Origin: an uncultured Opitutia bacterium
GTDB lineage: Bacteria > Verrucomicrobiota > Verrucomicrobiia > Opitutales > Opitutaceae
DNA length: 64,000 nt
Direction: 5' to 3'
NCBI GenBank assembly: GCA_903900845.1
Contig: CAIUOU010000020.1
Location: forward strand, 20,302-84,301
In this document: piece after piece, positions 20,270-29,480 of the stretch
How the letters are laid out: each line of letters opens with the position of its first letter
How positions within the stretch are numbered: position 1 is the stretch's first letter
Program-made: the position numbers and the translations under genes
The notes under the pieces: generated by a model
Databases searched by the model: none
Seen by the model: the letters and a program-made list of their open reading frames with translations, nothing else
What the model was told of the DNA's origin: nothing

Positions 20270-20969
20270 GAAAGTCGCGTTCATCAGCGGTACCAGCATC
20301 GTGAATTCGACCCTGTTCTCCGCGTGGGAGTCGGTGAAGGTCGAGACCAATCACGGCCCGGTGACCTTCCGGCGCCGCGGAGACCACGTGCTGCTAAACC
20401 GCCACGGTTTCGGCGTCCCGCTGCCGCCGCACTCGATCAACCACCGCGCCAACATCGCCGCGATCTCCGCGCTGGGTTTCCACGACGTCGTCTCGCTGAA
20501 CTCGGTGGGTTCGTTGCGGCCGGAACTTCCGCCCGGCACTTTCGTATCCTGCTCCGACTACGTCTGCCTCCAGCAGGGGCCGGCGACGTACTTCGACGAC
20601 GAGCTGAAGGGCGGGGCGCCCGGGATCGCGAACAACCTCATCCCGCGGATCATCGGGGGGCTCGCGCCGGACTTCGTGATCCATCCTGGCAAGGTCTACG
20701 TGCAAATGCAGGGCCCGCGCTTCGAGACCAAGGCGGAGATCCGCGTGATCCGCAGTTGGGGCGACGTCGTCGGCATGACGGCCGCGCACGAGGCCGACCT
20801 CTGCACGGAAACGGGTCTCAACTACAACAGCCTCGCGCTGATCGACAACTACGCCAATGGCCTGGAGGGCACCGAGATCGACTTCGCGCGCTTCAAGGAA
20901 CTCGTGCGGGAAAACCAGTCGCGGGTGAACAAGCTGTTCGAGCGGATGCTCGCGATCCTCGGGAACTGA
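20268..20969 (+). CDS. MTAP/PNP-family nucleoside phosphorylase
   Basis: A 233-aa member of the purine nucleoside phosphorylase / methylthioadenosine phosphorylase family, which cleaves N-ribosyl bonds with phosphate. Family blocks are clear: INHRANIAAISALG, LNSVGSL, MQGPRFETKAE and WGDVVGMTAAHEA. Two parts deviate from typical MTAP: the N-terminal phosphate loop reads GTSIVNS rather than a GGSG type, and the base-binding TDYD position reads IDNYANG (residues 192-198). It is shorter than human MTAP (283 aa). Substrate is therefore open; a 6-oxopurine or unusual nucleoside is possible. The GntP permease follows 19 bp downstream and may be co-transcribed. Confidence 0.85.
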   Translation: MKVAFISGTSIVNSTLFSAWESVKVETNHGPVTFRRRGDHVLLNRHGFGVPLPPHSINHRANIAAISALGFHDVVSLNSVGSLRPELPPGTFVSCSDYVCLQQGPATYFDDELKGGAPGIANNLIPRIIGGLAPDFVIHPGKVYVQMQGPRFETKAEIRVIRSWGDVVGMTAAHEADLCTETGLNYNSLALIDNYANGLEGTEIDFARFKELVRENQSRVNKLFERMLAILGN

Positions 20970-20988
20970 GCCCGCCGCAACTCCCGGC

Positions 20989-22437
20989 TTGCGGGACGCC
21001 GGCCGCGGTGGCGCGCTCTTCTCCGTGCTCCTTACCCCGCCCCTCGCGCTGACGCTCGGTCCGGTCACGGTCCTGGGCCTCAGCATCGTCCTCATCGTCC
21101 TCGCGATCGCGTGGCTTCGCATCCACGCCTTCTTCGCGCTGTTCTTTGCGGCGCTTTTCGTGGGACTGGCCACCGCGCTCGGTCAAACCGGGACGGGGCG
21201 CTTCGCGAAGGCGGTGGAGTCGGCGATGGCGGAGTTCGGCATCGCGGCGGGCAAGATCGGCTTCACGATCGCGGTCGCGTCGGTCATCGGCGTGGCGCTC
21301 ATGGAGAGCGGCGCGGCCGACAAGATTATCCGCCGTTTCATCGCGGTGCTCGGCGAGGCCCGCGCGGCGTTCGCGCTGATGGCGTGCGGCTTCGTTTTGG
21401 CGATCCCCGTCTTCTTCGACACGGTCTTTTTCCTGCTGGTGCCGCTGGCCCGCGCGCTGAGCCTCCGCACGGGCAAGAACTACCTCCTCTATGTGCTCGC
21501 GATCTGCGCCGGCGGCGTGATCACGCACGGCCTGGTGCCGCCCACGCCGGGCCCGCTGGTGGTGGCGGAAACCCTCAAGCTCGATCTCGGCGTCGCCATC
21601 GTGGGCGGCTTGTTGTTCGGCATCCTGCCGGCTCTCGCCGGACTTGGCTTCTGCCATTGGATCAACGCCCGCTTGCCCGTGCCGTTGCGCGAAACCGCCG
21701 GTTCCTCGCTGGCCTCACTTGAGGCGGTGGCGTCGCGCCGGGAGGAGGAACTGCCCGGTTTCTTCGCCTCGATCGCCCCGGTGGCGCTCCCGGTGATCCT
21801 GATCGCCGCGGCCTCATTCCTCGGCCCGGTGCGTGAATCGATGCCGCCGGCGCTGATGAACGCCCTCGATTTCCTCGGGAACAAGAACATCGCCCTGCTG
21901 CTCGGCGCGCTGATTGCGCTCGCGGTCTACGTGAAGCAGAAGGCCGTGGGCTGGCGCCAGCTGGGCGATGTCATCGGGCCGCCGCTCGAGACGGCGGGCG
22001 TGATCATCCTCATCACCGCGGCGGGCGGCGCCTACGGCGCCATGATCAAGAACGCCGGCGTGGGCGAATCCGTCCGCGTGCTCGCGACCGCCGGCGGCAT
22101 GAGCCACGTGCTCGTCGCCTGGCTGCTCGCGGCGGTCATCCGCGTGGCACAGGGCTCGGCCACCGTCGCGATGATCACGGCCTCCTCCATCATGCTTTCC
22201 ATCGCCGGCCCGGAGGGTTTCGGCGTGCATCTTTTCTACATCTACCTCGCCGTCGGCTACGGCGCCACGACCCTCTCGTGGATGAACGACAGCGGCTTCT
22301 GGGTGTTCAGCCGGCTGGGCGGCCTGACCGAGGGCGAGACGCTGCGCAGCTGGACCGTGCTGCTCACGGTGATCTCGGTGGTCGGCCTGTTGCAGGCGTT
22401 GGTCGCTTCCGCGCTCTGGCCGCAGCTCTGGTTCTGA
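20989..22437 (+). CDS. GntP-family permease (gluconate:H+ symporter-like)
   Basis: A polytopic membrane protein of up to 482 aa with about 12-14 helices. It shows GntP-family features: LRIHAFFALFFAALFVGL near the start, a PVFFDTVFFLLVPLA segment, the THGLVPPTPGPL loop, and the AQGSATVAM and NDSGFWVFSRLGGLTEGE motifs near the C-terminus. The family imports gluconate or related sugar acids by proton symport. The start is uncertain: TTG at 20989 is the longest, and GTG at 21025 fits the first helix better. It lies directly after the phosphorylase gene, but no gluconate kinase or dehydratase is nearby. Confidence 0.9.
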   Translation: MRDAGRGGALFSVLLTPPLALTLGPVTVLGLSIVLIVLAIAWLRIHAFFALFFAALFVGLATALGQTGTGRFAKAVESAMAEFGIAAGKIGFTIAVASVIGVALMESGAADKIIRRFIAVLGEARAAFALMACGFVLAIPVFFDTVFFLLVPLARALSLRTGKNYLLYVLAICAGGVITHGLVPPTPGPLVVAETLKLDLGVAIVGGLLFGILPALAGLGFCHWINARLPVPLRETAGSSLASLEAVASRREEELPGFFASIAPVALPVILIAAASFLGPVRESMPPALMNALDFLGNKNIALLLGALIALAVYVKQKAVGWRQLGDVIGPPLETAGVIILITAAGGAYGAMIKNAGVGESVRVLATAGGMSHVLVAWLLAAVIRVAQGSATVAMITASSIMLSIAGPEGFGVHLFYIYLAVGYGATTLSWMNDSGFWVFSRLGGLTEGETLRSWTVLLTVISVVGLLQALVASALWPQLWF

Positions 22438-22519
22438 GTCCAGGCGAAGGCGACGCGGGCCGGGGCGTCGTGCGGCAAAACAATTTGCGCGGCCCGCCGG
22501 CCCGCCTACGGTGCCCGCG

Positions 22520-23491
22520 ATGAGCGACTTTGTGGCGGCGGGCCGGATCACCGAGGCCAAGCGGGCGCTGGACCGCGTGCGCGAGAACATGCGCGCCACC
22601 ATCCGCGGCAAGGATGACGTGATCGACCACGTGCTCGTGTGCCTCGCCGCCGGCGGGCACCTCCTGCTCGAGGACCTGCCGGGCGTGGGCAAGACGACCC
22701 TCGCGTACGCGCTCGCCCGCTCGCTCGACTGCTCGTTCTCGCGCATCCAATTCACCAGCGATCTCCTGCCGGGCGACGTCACCGGCGTAGCGATCTACGA
22801 CGAGACGACGCGCGAGTTTCTCTTCAAGAAAGGACCGGTCTTCGCGAACATCGTCCTGGCCGACGAGATCAACCGCACCACGCCGAAGACCCAGTCTGCC
22901 CTGCTCGAGGTGATGGACCGCGCGCGCGTCACGGTGGACGGCGAGCCGCATCCCGTGGGCGCGCCGTTCATGGTGTTCGCGACGCAGAACCCGGTCGACT
23001 ACGAGGGCACGTTCCCGCTGCCGGAGAGCCAGATGGACCGCTTTCTCCTGCGGCTGCGCATGGGCTACCCCGGCGCCGACGATGAACGCGAGATCCTGCG
23101 TCGCGCGCATGGCGGGTACGACGCCATCTCGGTCAATCCGGTGATCACGCGTTCCGAGGTCGTGGCTTTGCAGGCGCTCGTGCCGCAGGTCTACGTGGAG
23201 GATAGCGTCATTGATTTCATCCTGCGGATCGTGACCGCCACGCGCACCGAGGCGGAGTTCCGCTGCGGTGTGAGCGTGCGCGGCAGCCTCGCGTTGCGCT
23301 CCGCCGCGCAGGCGCGGGCACTCGCTCGCGGGCGCGATTTCGTGGTTCCGGAGGACGTTTCCTCCCTGGTTGAGCCGGTTTTCGCCCATCGCCTTGCGCC
23401 GGCTCGGCCGACGAGCGACGCCCTTGAGGAGCGGCGGGCGGTGGCGGCGGCGCTCAAGCGACTGGTGGGCGCGATCCCGGCTCCCGCCTGA
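22520..23491 (+). CDS. MoxR family AAA+ ATPase
   Basis: A 323-aa MoxR-type AAA+ chaperone-like ATPase. Walker A is LPGVGKTTL, Walker B is VLADEINRT followed by the KTQSALLEVM helix, and sensor 1 is in FATQNPVDYEG. In characterised members these ATPases help the maturation or activation of partner proteins, often with a MIDAS/VWA domain. Start at 22520 (MSDFVAAGRITEAKR) fits the family. It is the first gene of a tight three-gene unit: the DUF58 gene starts 11 bp after its stop and the transglutaminase gene overlaps that one by 4 bp. Confidence 0.95.
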   Translation: MSDFVAAGRITEAKRALDRVRENMRATIRGKDDVIDHVLVCLAAGGHLLLEDLPGVGKTTLAYALARSLDCSFSRIQFTSDLLPGDVTGVAIYDETTREFLFKKGPVFANIVLADEINRTTPKTQSALLEVMDRARVTVDGEPHPVGAPFMVFATQNPVDYEGTFPLPESQMDRFLLRLRMGYPGADDEREILRRAHGGYDAISVNPVITRSEVVALQALVPQVYVEDSVIDFILRIVTATRTEAEFRCGVSVRGSLALRSAAQARALARGRDFVVPEDVSSLVEPVFAHRLAPARPTSDALEERRAVAAALKRLVGAIPAPA

Positions 23492-23502
23492 TCCCCGCCG
23501 CG

Positions 23503-24771
23503 ATGGCCATGGCGGCAGATCGCGATCCAATCGCGGCGGTTCTTCCGAACGGCCGGGAGGTTGTCAGCGGCTGGGCCGGCACCGGAGGGGAGGAGAAGCG
23601 TGCGCCGTTCACGTGGAACGCGCTGCTGTGGTCAATGGTGTGTCCGCGCCGCGGCCACCGCCTGCTGCCGACGGTTTCGGGCACGTTGCTCATCGCCGTG
23701 GCCTTCGGCATCGGCGCCGCGGCGTACAACTCCTCCAACAACATCCTCTTCATCACCCTTTCGCTGCTGCTGTCGTGCCTGTTGTTCAGCGGCCTGCTTT
23801 CGTGGCTCAACCTGCGTCGGGTCCTCTGGCGTCTGCGTGTCACGGGTCCGTTGCGGGCCGGGCACGACGCGGTTGTGGCCGCGGAACTGAGGAACGGCCG
23901 GCGCTTCCTGCCCGCCTACGGTCTTTGGCTGGATTTCTCGGCGCGGCCCGTGGATGACGAGGCGAAGGGGGCGGAGTCGACCTTCACCGCGCGCGCCGCC
24001 GACATCCGTGCCGCGCTCGCCGCGGCGGAACGCGGGGAGCGCCGCGCGCGCCTGCCGTTGGCGGACCGGGTCGCGCCACAGGGGAACGCCGCCGCGGAGT
24101 GGATCGTGCGGCCGGAGCGCCGCGGGCGTCTGCGGGTTGAGCTGGCCGGCGTGGCCTCGCTCTTTCCCTTCGGATTCCTCCGGAAGGACGTCGGCGTCGG
24201 GCAGCGGGTGGAGGCGGTGGTATGGCCGGCCCCGGTGGAATACCGTCGTTTTGCGGCGCCCGGGGCGAAACGGCGCGGCGAGGGAGAGCGCGAGCGGCGG
24301 GCGGGCGGCGGTTCCGACCTGCTGGCTTTGCGCCGCTATGCGCCGGGTGACTCGCACCGGCTGGTGCACTGGAAGGCGAGCGCGCGCTCGGGCGCTCTGT
24401 TGGTAAGGCAGTTCGCGGCCGAGAGTTCCGAGGGATGCACGCTGTGGATCCGCACGGAGCGCGAACTCTGGCGCGAACCCGCGCGGTTCGAACTGCTGGT
24501 CGGCTTCGCGGCGACGTATGCGGAGGATCTCTTCCGTCAGGGCAGGCTGCGCGCGGTTGCGATCGGGCGGGAGGCGCCGAGGCCCGTGCGAGGCGTGCGG
24601 GACCTGGAGGAACTGCTGGACCGTCTGGCGCTGGCGGCGCCCTCCGGGGAGTCCGGCGGGGAGGCGACTCCGGATTACCGGGCCGGGCGCGGCAGCGTGG
24701 TGGTGTTCGCGCCGGAGGGGCCGCACGGCGTGGCGGCGTTCGCCGAGGGGATCAAGGTGGCCTCGGCATGA
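23503..24771 (+). CDS. DUF58 domain membrane protein
   Basis: A 422-aa protein. Two adjacent membrane helices (about 58-105) anchor it, and the DUF58 core follows in the C-terminal half, with the RRYAPGDSHRLVHWKASARS motif at about residues 285-304. DUF58 proteins are almost always paired with MoxR ATPases and often with transglutaminase-like proteins, as here; the molecular role is not established. The first 35 residues are a soluble extension before the helices. The stop overlaps the next start as ATGA. Confidence 0.9.
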   Translation: MAMAADRDPIAAVLPNGREVVSGWAGTGGEEKRAPFTWNALLWSMVCPRRGHRLLPTVSGTLLIAVAFGIGAAAYNSSNNILFITLSLLLSCLLFSGLLSWLNLRRVLWRLRVTGPLRAGHDAVVAAELRNGRRFLPAYGLWLDFSARPVDDEAKGAESTFTARAADIRAALAAAERGERRARLPLADRVAPQGNAAAEWIVRPERRGRLRVELAGVASLFPFGFLRKDVGVGQRVEAVVWPAPVEYRRFAAPGAKRRGEGERERRAGGGSDLLALRRYAPGDSHRLVHWKASARSGALLVRQFAAESSEGCTLWIRTERELWREPARFELLVGFAATYAEDLFRQGRLRAVAIGREAPRPVRGVRDLEELLDRLALAAPSGESGGEATPDYRAGRGSVVVFAPEGPHGVAAFAEGIKVASA

Positions 24772-26978
24772 AGGCGGCCGGAAAAACCGCGGTGCGCCTC
24801 AGGGCCGATGAATTCCGGCTGCTGCGCTGGGGCCTGGGCGCGGCGCTGAGCGTGCTCGGCGCGGCCACGGTCCTGTACATGGAAATCGAGGCGCCGGTGC
24901 TGATGACGCTGGCTTTCGCGGCGGCGCTGGCGACCGCGCTGTTTCCCGCCCTGCCGGCACGGGTTCCGCGGCTCGTCCACCCCCTCGCGTTTCCCGTCAT
25001 CGTGATGCTCTTCGCGGCCGACCTTTGGCGCGGCGGCGAACTGCTGCCCGCGGTCGTGCGGCTCGGTCTGCTGCTGTTGATCTACCGCAACCTCTCCTAT
25101 CGGAAGCGACGCGACGACCTGCAGGTGATCCTGCTGGGGCTCTTCCTCATCATCGTGGCCGGCGTGCTGACGGTCTCGCTCACCTTCGCGGCGCATCTGC
25201 TCGTTTACGCCGCGGTCGCGCTCGCGCTGCTGTTGGTGATCACGCTGGGCGAGGCGGCGGAGGCCGCCGCGCCTTCGGAGCCGGTGGGCGAGACCCCGGC
25301 CTGGGCGCGGTCGGCGGATTGGGGGGCCTTGCGTCGCCGGCTGTCCGCGGTGGCCGACTGGCGCGCGGTGGGTCTGGGCGCCGCGTTGTTCGCCGGTCTC
25401 GTCGGGCTCTCGGCGCTGCTGTTCCTCGCGATCCCGCGTTTCCAATTCGAGAACAGCATGTTCATCGAGCGCCTGGTCTCCCGGAAGGCGCGCTCGGGTT
25501 TCGCGGAAACCATCCAGCTGGGGCAGGTGAGCGAGATCCAGCTCGACTCCTCGGTGGCGTTGAGCGTCGACGTCGCGGACCAGGCGCGCATCCCGGCGAT
25601 GCCTTACTGGCGGATGCTGGTCCTGGACGATTACGCGGCGGGGGTGTTCCGGCAGTCGCCCGCGTTGCGCGGACAGTTCCGCGGCGAGCGGTCGGCCGCC
25701 TTCCTGCCCGGGGCCTCGCCGCGGGAAACGGAGGAGACGGAGATCTGGACATTTTACCTGGAGGCCGGGGTGAGCCGCTATCTGCCGCTGACCGGTCCTT
25801 TCGGGGGGCTTCGTTTCCGGGAGACGGTGACTTTCCGCCACGCCCCGGGGCCCTCGCTGGTCGCGCTACGCGACGAACCGGTCGCCATGATGGCCTACCG
25901 GGTCGAGGCGCCCGGACACGGCCCGTTGCTGCTGGATCCGGATTTCGCCGCGCGTTGGGCGGCGCGGGAGCCGGGAGTCTCGCGGGGCACGCCGCTCTAC
26001 ACGCGTCTCGCTTTGCGTGAGCCGGACCGCGAGGCGCTGCGGAAGGCGGCGGCCGATATCACGGGCGGAGCCACGCTGGCGGCGCCGGAGTTCGCGCGCC
26101 GCGCCGGCGAGTGGCTGCGCCGTCGCCACGCGTACTCGCTGAGTCCGTCGATCCCGCGCGGGGACGTCGATCCGGTGGTGGGTTGGCTCGTTTCCGACGG
26201 GGCCGGACACTGCGAGCTTTTCGCGGGATCGCTCGTACTGCTGGCGCGTTCCATGGGGCTGCCGGCGCGGGTCGTCACCGGATTTCGCGGCGGCAGCTGG
26301 AACGCCTATTCGAACAATTTCACCGTGCGGAACTCCGAGGCCCACGCCTGGGCGGAGATCTTCGACGAGTCCGCCGGTGGTTGGCGGCGCGCGGATCCGT
26401 TGCAACCCGACGTGGCGGCGCAGGGTGCGGGCGCCGCCGGACCGGCCGCCGCCATGGCGCGGGTTGACCGCAGTTGGACCGCCCGTTTGGACAGCCTGCG
26501 GGTTTTCTGGTACCGGCGGATCGTGAGCTTCGACGATCGCGCGCAGGCCGAGGCGTTGCGGACGATGAAGGAGGCGGCGCGCGATTCCAGCCGGTGGCTG
26601 GTCGACCGTTTGTCGGCTTGGGCGGACTCCGCTCGCCGCTGGCTCTCCGGTCCGTGGGATGCGCGTCGCTGGGGCGCCGGGGTCGGCACTTTGGGCGCGG
26701 CGGTGTTCATCGGCTGGATTCTCGTCACGGGCCGTTGGCGCTGGCGCGCGGGCGGTGTCCGGCGGCCTGATCCCGTGCGTCGCGAGGCCGGGCGCTGGAT
26801 GGCGGCGCTGCGCCGCGCCGCGGGTGGGGAAGTTTCGTCGTGGCGCGTCGCCGCTGACCTCGAGCGGCTGCGCTTCGGGGCGCCCGCGACGTGGCCCGAT
26901 CCGGGACGGACGTTCACTGAGGCGCGGCGGGCGGTGCGCGCCGCGCGCCGCGCGCGTCCGGTCACTCCGAGGACCTGA
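24768..26978 (+). CDS. Transglutaminase-like membrane protein (TgpA family)
   Basis: A 736-aa protein with about six N-terminal membrane helices (about 20-235), a large exported region carrying a transglutaminase-like domain, and one C-terminal helix (about 640-660). The catalytic triad is visible as Cys482 (GAGHCELFAG), His526 (SEAHAWAEIF) and Asp543 (RADPLQP). TgpA of Pseudomonas aeruginosa, with the same layout, is essential and acts in the periplasm, but its substrate is unknown. The start at 24768 overlaps the DUF58 stop by 4 bp. The 3' end overlaps the convergent mrdA gene by 17 bp. Confidence 0.93.
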   Translation: MKAAGKTAVRLRADEFRLLRWGLGAALSVLGAATVLYMEIEAPVLMTLAFAAALATALFPALPARVPRLVHPLAFPVIVMLFAADLWRGGELLPAVVRLGLLLLIYRNLSYRKRRDDLQVILLGLFLIIVAGVLTVSLTFAAHLLVYAAVALALLLVITLGEAAEAAAPSEPVGETPAWARSADWGALRRRLSAVADWRAVGLGAALFAGLVGLSALLFLAIPRFQFENSMFIERLVSRKARSGFAETIQLGQVSEIQLDSSVALSVDVADQARIPAMPYWRMLVLDDYAAGVFRQSPALRGQFRGERSAAFLPGASPRETEETEIWTFYLEAGVSRYLPLTGPFGGLRFRETVTFRHAPGPSLVALRDEPVAMMAYRVEAPGHGPLLLDPDFAARWAAREPGVSRGTPLYTRLALREPDREALRKAAADITGGATLAAPEFARRAGEWLRRRHAYSLSPSIPRGDVDPVVGWLVSDGAGHCELFAGSLVLLARSMGLPARVVTGFRGGSWNAYSNNFTVRNSEAHAWAEIFDESAGGWRRADPLQPDVAAQGAGAAGPAAAMARVDRSWTARLDSLRVFWYRRIVSFDDRAQAEALRTMKEAARDSSRWLVDRLSAWADSARRWLSGPWDARRWGAGVGTLGAAVFIGWILVTGRWRWRAGGVRRPDPVRREAGRWMAALRRAAGGEVSSWRVAADLERLRFGAPATWPDPGRTFTEARRAVRAARRARPVTPRT

Positions 26979-28950
26979 ACGGCACCTTGAGTCCGGCCCT
27001 GGCCGGGGAAAGGCTTTCCTGCCAGGCTTGGAGAATGGCGTGGGCGACCGGGCTGGCGTAGCGGCCGCCACCGGTTTCCTCGCCGGGTGTGTCGCCCTCG
27101 ATCGCGACGGCGATCGCGATGCGCGGATCCTCGACCGGGGCGAAGGCGATGAGCCAGGCGAAGTTGATCATGCCGCGCTCGGTTTGCTTCTGGGCGGTGC
27201 CGGTCTTCGCGGCGATCCGCAGGCCCGGCAGCGGCGGCAGCACGCGCGGATCGTCGAGGATGCGGGCGGTGCCGAAGGGTCGGCGCGTGACCTGCTCCAT
27301 CCCGGTGAGCAGTGCCGCCCGCTGATCCGGGGTGAGGCCGATGGGCTCCGTCCGCTGACGCGGACGGTTGGGGTCGTGGAGAAGAAAAGGCTGGGTGCGC
27401 ACCTCGTTGCGCGCGACGGAGGCGGCGAAGCACGCCATCTGAAGCGGGGTGACGTCGACGAAACCCTGGCCGATGGCGAATTGCGCCGTATCGCCACCCT
27501 GCCACGCCTCGCCGGTCACACGCCGCTTCCACTCCGGATCGGGGATGATCATGCGCCGGGTCTCGTCGGGAAGGTCGATTCCCGTTGGCTGGTCGAGATG
27601 GAACCGCCGGGCCTCGCGCGCGAGCGCCTCGGGGCCGATCGCCATGCCCTGCTGGTAGAAGAAGACGTTGCAGCTCTTGGTGATCGCCATGACGAGGTCG
27701 ATCTCCCCATGGGCATGGCCGCCGGGGCACGCGAAGGAACGGTTGCCGACACGGAAGAATCCGGGGCATTGCACCATGGAGTCGGGTTGGAGCACGCCCG
27801 CCCGGAAGCCGGCGATCGTGGTGAGCACTTTGAAGACGGAACCGGGCTTGTAGGCGCCCTGCACGGCGCGCTTGAACCAGGCCCCGCGGGCGGTGATGTC
27901 GGCGGCGGACGCGGCGTTGAGCTTCGGGGAGAAGGCGTTGAGGTCGTAGTCGGGCTTGCTGGCCAGGACCAGGACCTCGCCGGTGTTGACGTCTAGTGCC
28001 ACCGCGGCGCCGGCCATCTCGGTCTCCGCCAGCCGTCGTTCGGCGGCGAGCTGCAGGTCGAGGTCGATCGAGAGGGTCAGGTTGCCACCCTGGCGCGGTC
28101 GCACCTGCGCGAGCGGTGGATTGATGCGGTTGCCGGAGGGGTCGACGCGGAAGATGGCGCCGCCGGCCTCGCCCTGCAGCAAGTCGTCATGGCGCTTCTC
28201 GACCCCGTCCCGGCCCACGCTTCCGCGCATCTTGAAGGTGCGCAGGTCCTCGCCCGGAAAGTCCTCGATGCCGACCTCGTCGGTGGAGCCCACGTAGCCG
28301 AGGACGTGGGACGCGGCGGAGCCGCTCGGATAATGACGGACGCTGGAGGTGTAGACCTGCGCGGGCGAGTTGACCGGCAGCCGCTCGAGGAGCCGGGCGT
28401 AATCGACGGGGGCGAGGTCATCGAGCAGCGTGTACGGCAGCAGCAGCTCGCGGGTGAAGTGCCGGTCGAGTTCACGCGCGTCGACCCGTTCGTCCCGGCC
28501 GAGGATGCGGTTGACCTGATCGAGGTAGCGCTGGACGACGCTCATCCGCGCGAGCCGCCGGATCTCGGGCAGCGTCGGCAAATCCGGTTTGTCGGCCTCG
28601 TCCTGGGCGCGGAAATTTCGGCGAATGATGCGTTCCTCGTCCCGGATCTCGGGCCGGATGGCGTCAAGGAGAAGGCGTACCGAGAAGCGGGGCCGGTTGT
28701 CGACGAGCACGCGCTGATGACGGTCGAGGATGTTGCCGCGCGGGCCCGGATGAACGATGCGGCGCTGTGTTTGGACGCGCTCGGCGTTGGCGTGGTCGTC
28801 CGTGCGCCGCAGTTGCTGGTGGGCGAGCCCTCCGGCGAGGAGCAGCAGGAGCACCGCGAGGATGAGGTAGAAGAACAGGATCCGCGGGTCGCGGCCGTCA
28901 CGGCGCTCGACCGTGAGTCCGGGCACATCGCCTGGGAGTGGCTGGGGCAT
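26962..28950 (-). CDS. mrdA: Penicillin-binding protein 2 (elongasome transpeptidase)
   Basis: The class B PBP that cross-links peptidoglycan during rod elongation. The 662-aa product has one N-terminal membrane helix (about 23-45), a dimerisation/pedestal domain (about 60-330) and the transpeptidase domain with all three motifs: SVFK (Ser371), SCN (426-428) and KTG (582-584). Length fits the PBP2 family. It is the last gene of the mreB-mreC-mreD-mrdA run, 9 bp after mreD. RodA, the usual partner glycosyltransferase, is not encoded in the window. Confidence 0.96.
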   Translation of the reverse strand: MPQPLPGDVPGLTVERRDGRDPRILFFYLILAVLLLLLAGGLAHQQLRRTDDHANAERVQTQRRIVHPGPRGNILDRHQRVLVDNRPRFSVRLLLDAIRPEIRDEERIIRRNFRAQDEADKPDLPTLPEIRRLARMSVVQRYLDQVNRILGRDERVDARELDRHFTRELLLPYTLLDDLAPVDYARLLERLPVNSPAQVYTSSVRHYPSGSAASHVLGYVGSTDEVGIEDFPGEDLRTFKMRGSVGRDGVEKRHDDLLQGEAGGAIFRVDPSGNRINPPLAQVRPRQGGNLTLSIDLDLQLAAERRLAETEMAGAAVALDVNTGEVLVLASKPDYDLNAFSPKLNAASAADITARGAWFKRAVQGAYKPGSVFKVLTTIAGFRAGVLQPDSMVQCPGFFRVGNRSFACPGGHAHGEIDLVMAITKSCNVFFYQQGMAIGPEALAREARRFHLDQPTGIDLPDETRRMIIPDPEWKRRVTGEAWQGGDTAQFAIGQGFVDVTPLQMACFAASVARNEVRTQPFLLHDPNRPRQRTEPIGLTPDQRAALLTGMEQVTRRPFGTARILDDPRVLPPLPGLRIAAKTGTAQKQTERGMINFAWLIAFAPVEDPRIAIAVAIEGDTPGEETGGGRYASPVAHAILQAWQESLSPARAGLKVPFRSSE

Positions 28951-28959
28951 CTCGGATGA

Positions 28960-29478
28960 TCAGCGCAGACGCTCCGCGCGGAGGGCCAGGGCGGTTTCCA
29001 CGAGATCGAGCAGCCTGCCCTGAAGGGAGAAGAACCAGGGCGTCACCAGCGTGATGATCACCTGGGAGCAGACGAGGTCGGCCGCGAGCCGCGGCCAGGC
29101 GGCCGGGCCGCCCGGAGAGAGAAGGGCGCTCATCACCAGGAACAGCCCGAAATTGGCGAAGAGCGCGAGCAGAGTGGCGGCGATGGCGTCATCCTTGGGA
29201 ATGCGATCGCGCATCCGGAAGATGATGTTGTGGGCGAAGCCGAACAGCGCGGCGTGGGTGCCGAAGGCGAAGGGGGTCGCGGCGTCGCAGAGGAGCCCGC
29301 CGACGAGCACGGCCGCCAGTCCCGGACCGAACGGCTGGGTGAGGGCGATGAAGGCGACGTGGAGCCCGCCCGCGAAGAAGAACAGCTGCCGCGAGGAGAG
29401 CAGGTGGTTCACCTCGGTCTGGATGGCCCAGAGGAGCAGCAGCGGAACGGTGAGGAGCGCGACGCGGCGGAGGTTCAC
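28960..29478 (-). CDS. mreD: Rod shape-determining protein MreD
   Basis: A 172-aa hydrophobic protein with about five membrane helices, starting VNLRRVALLTVPLLL and ending in a short basic tail. Sequence conservation in MreD is low; the call rests on size, topology and its exact place between mreC and mrdA. The start is GTG at 29478, 2 bp after the mreC stop. MreD is part of the elongasome complex with MreC and PBP2. Confidence 0.88.
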   Translation of the reverse strand: MNLRRVALLTVPLLLLWAIQTEVNHLLSSRQLFFFAGGLHVAFIALTQPFGPGLAAVLVGGLLCDAATPFAFGTHAALFGFAHNIIFRMRDRIPKDDAIAATLLALFANFGLFLVMSALLSPGGPAAWPRLAADLVCSQVIITLVTPWFFSLQGRLLDLVETALALRAERLR

Positions 29479-29480
29479 GT

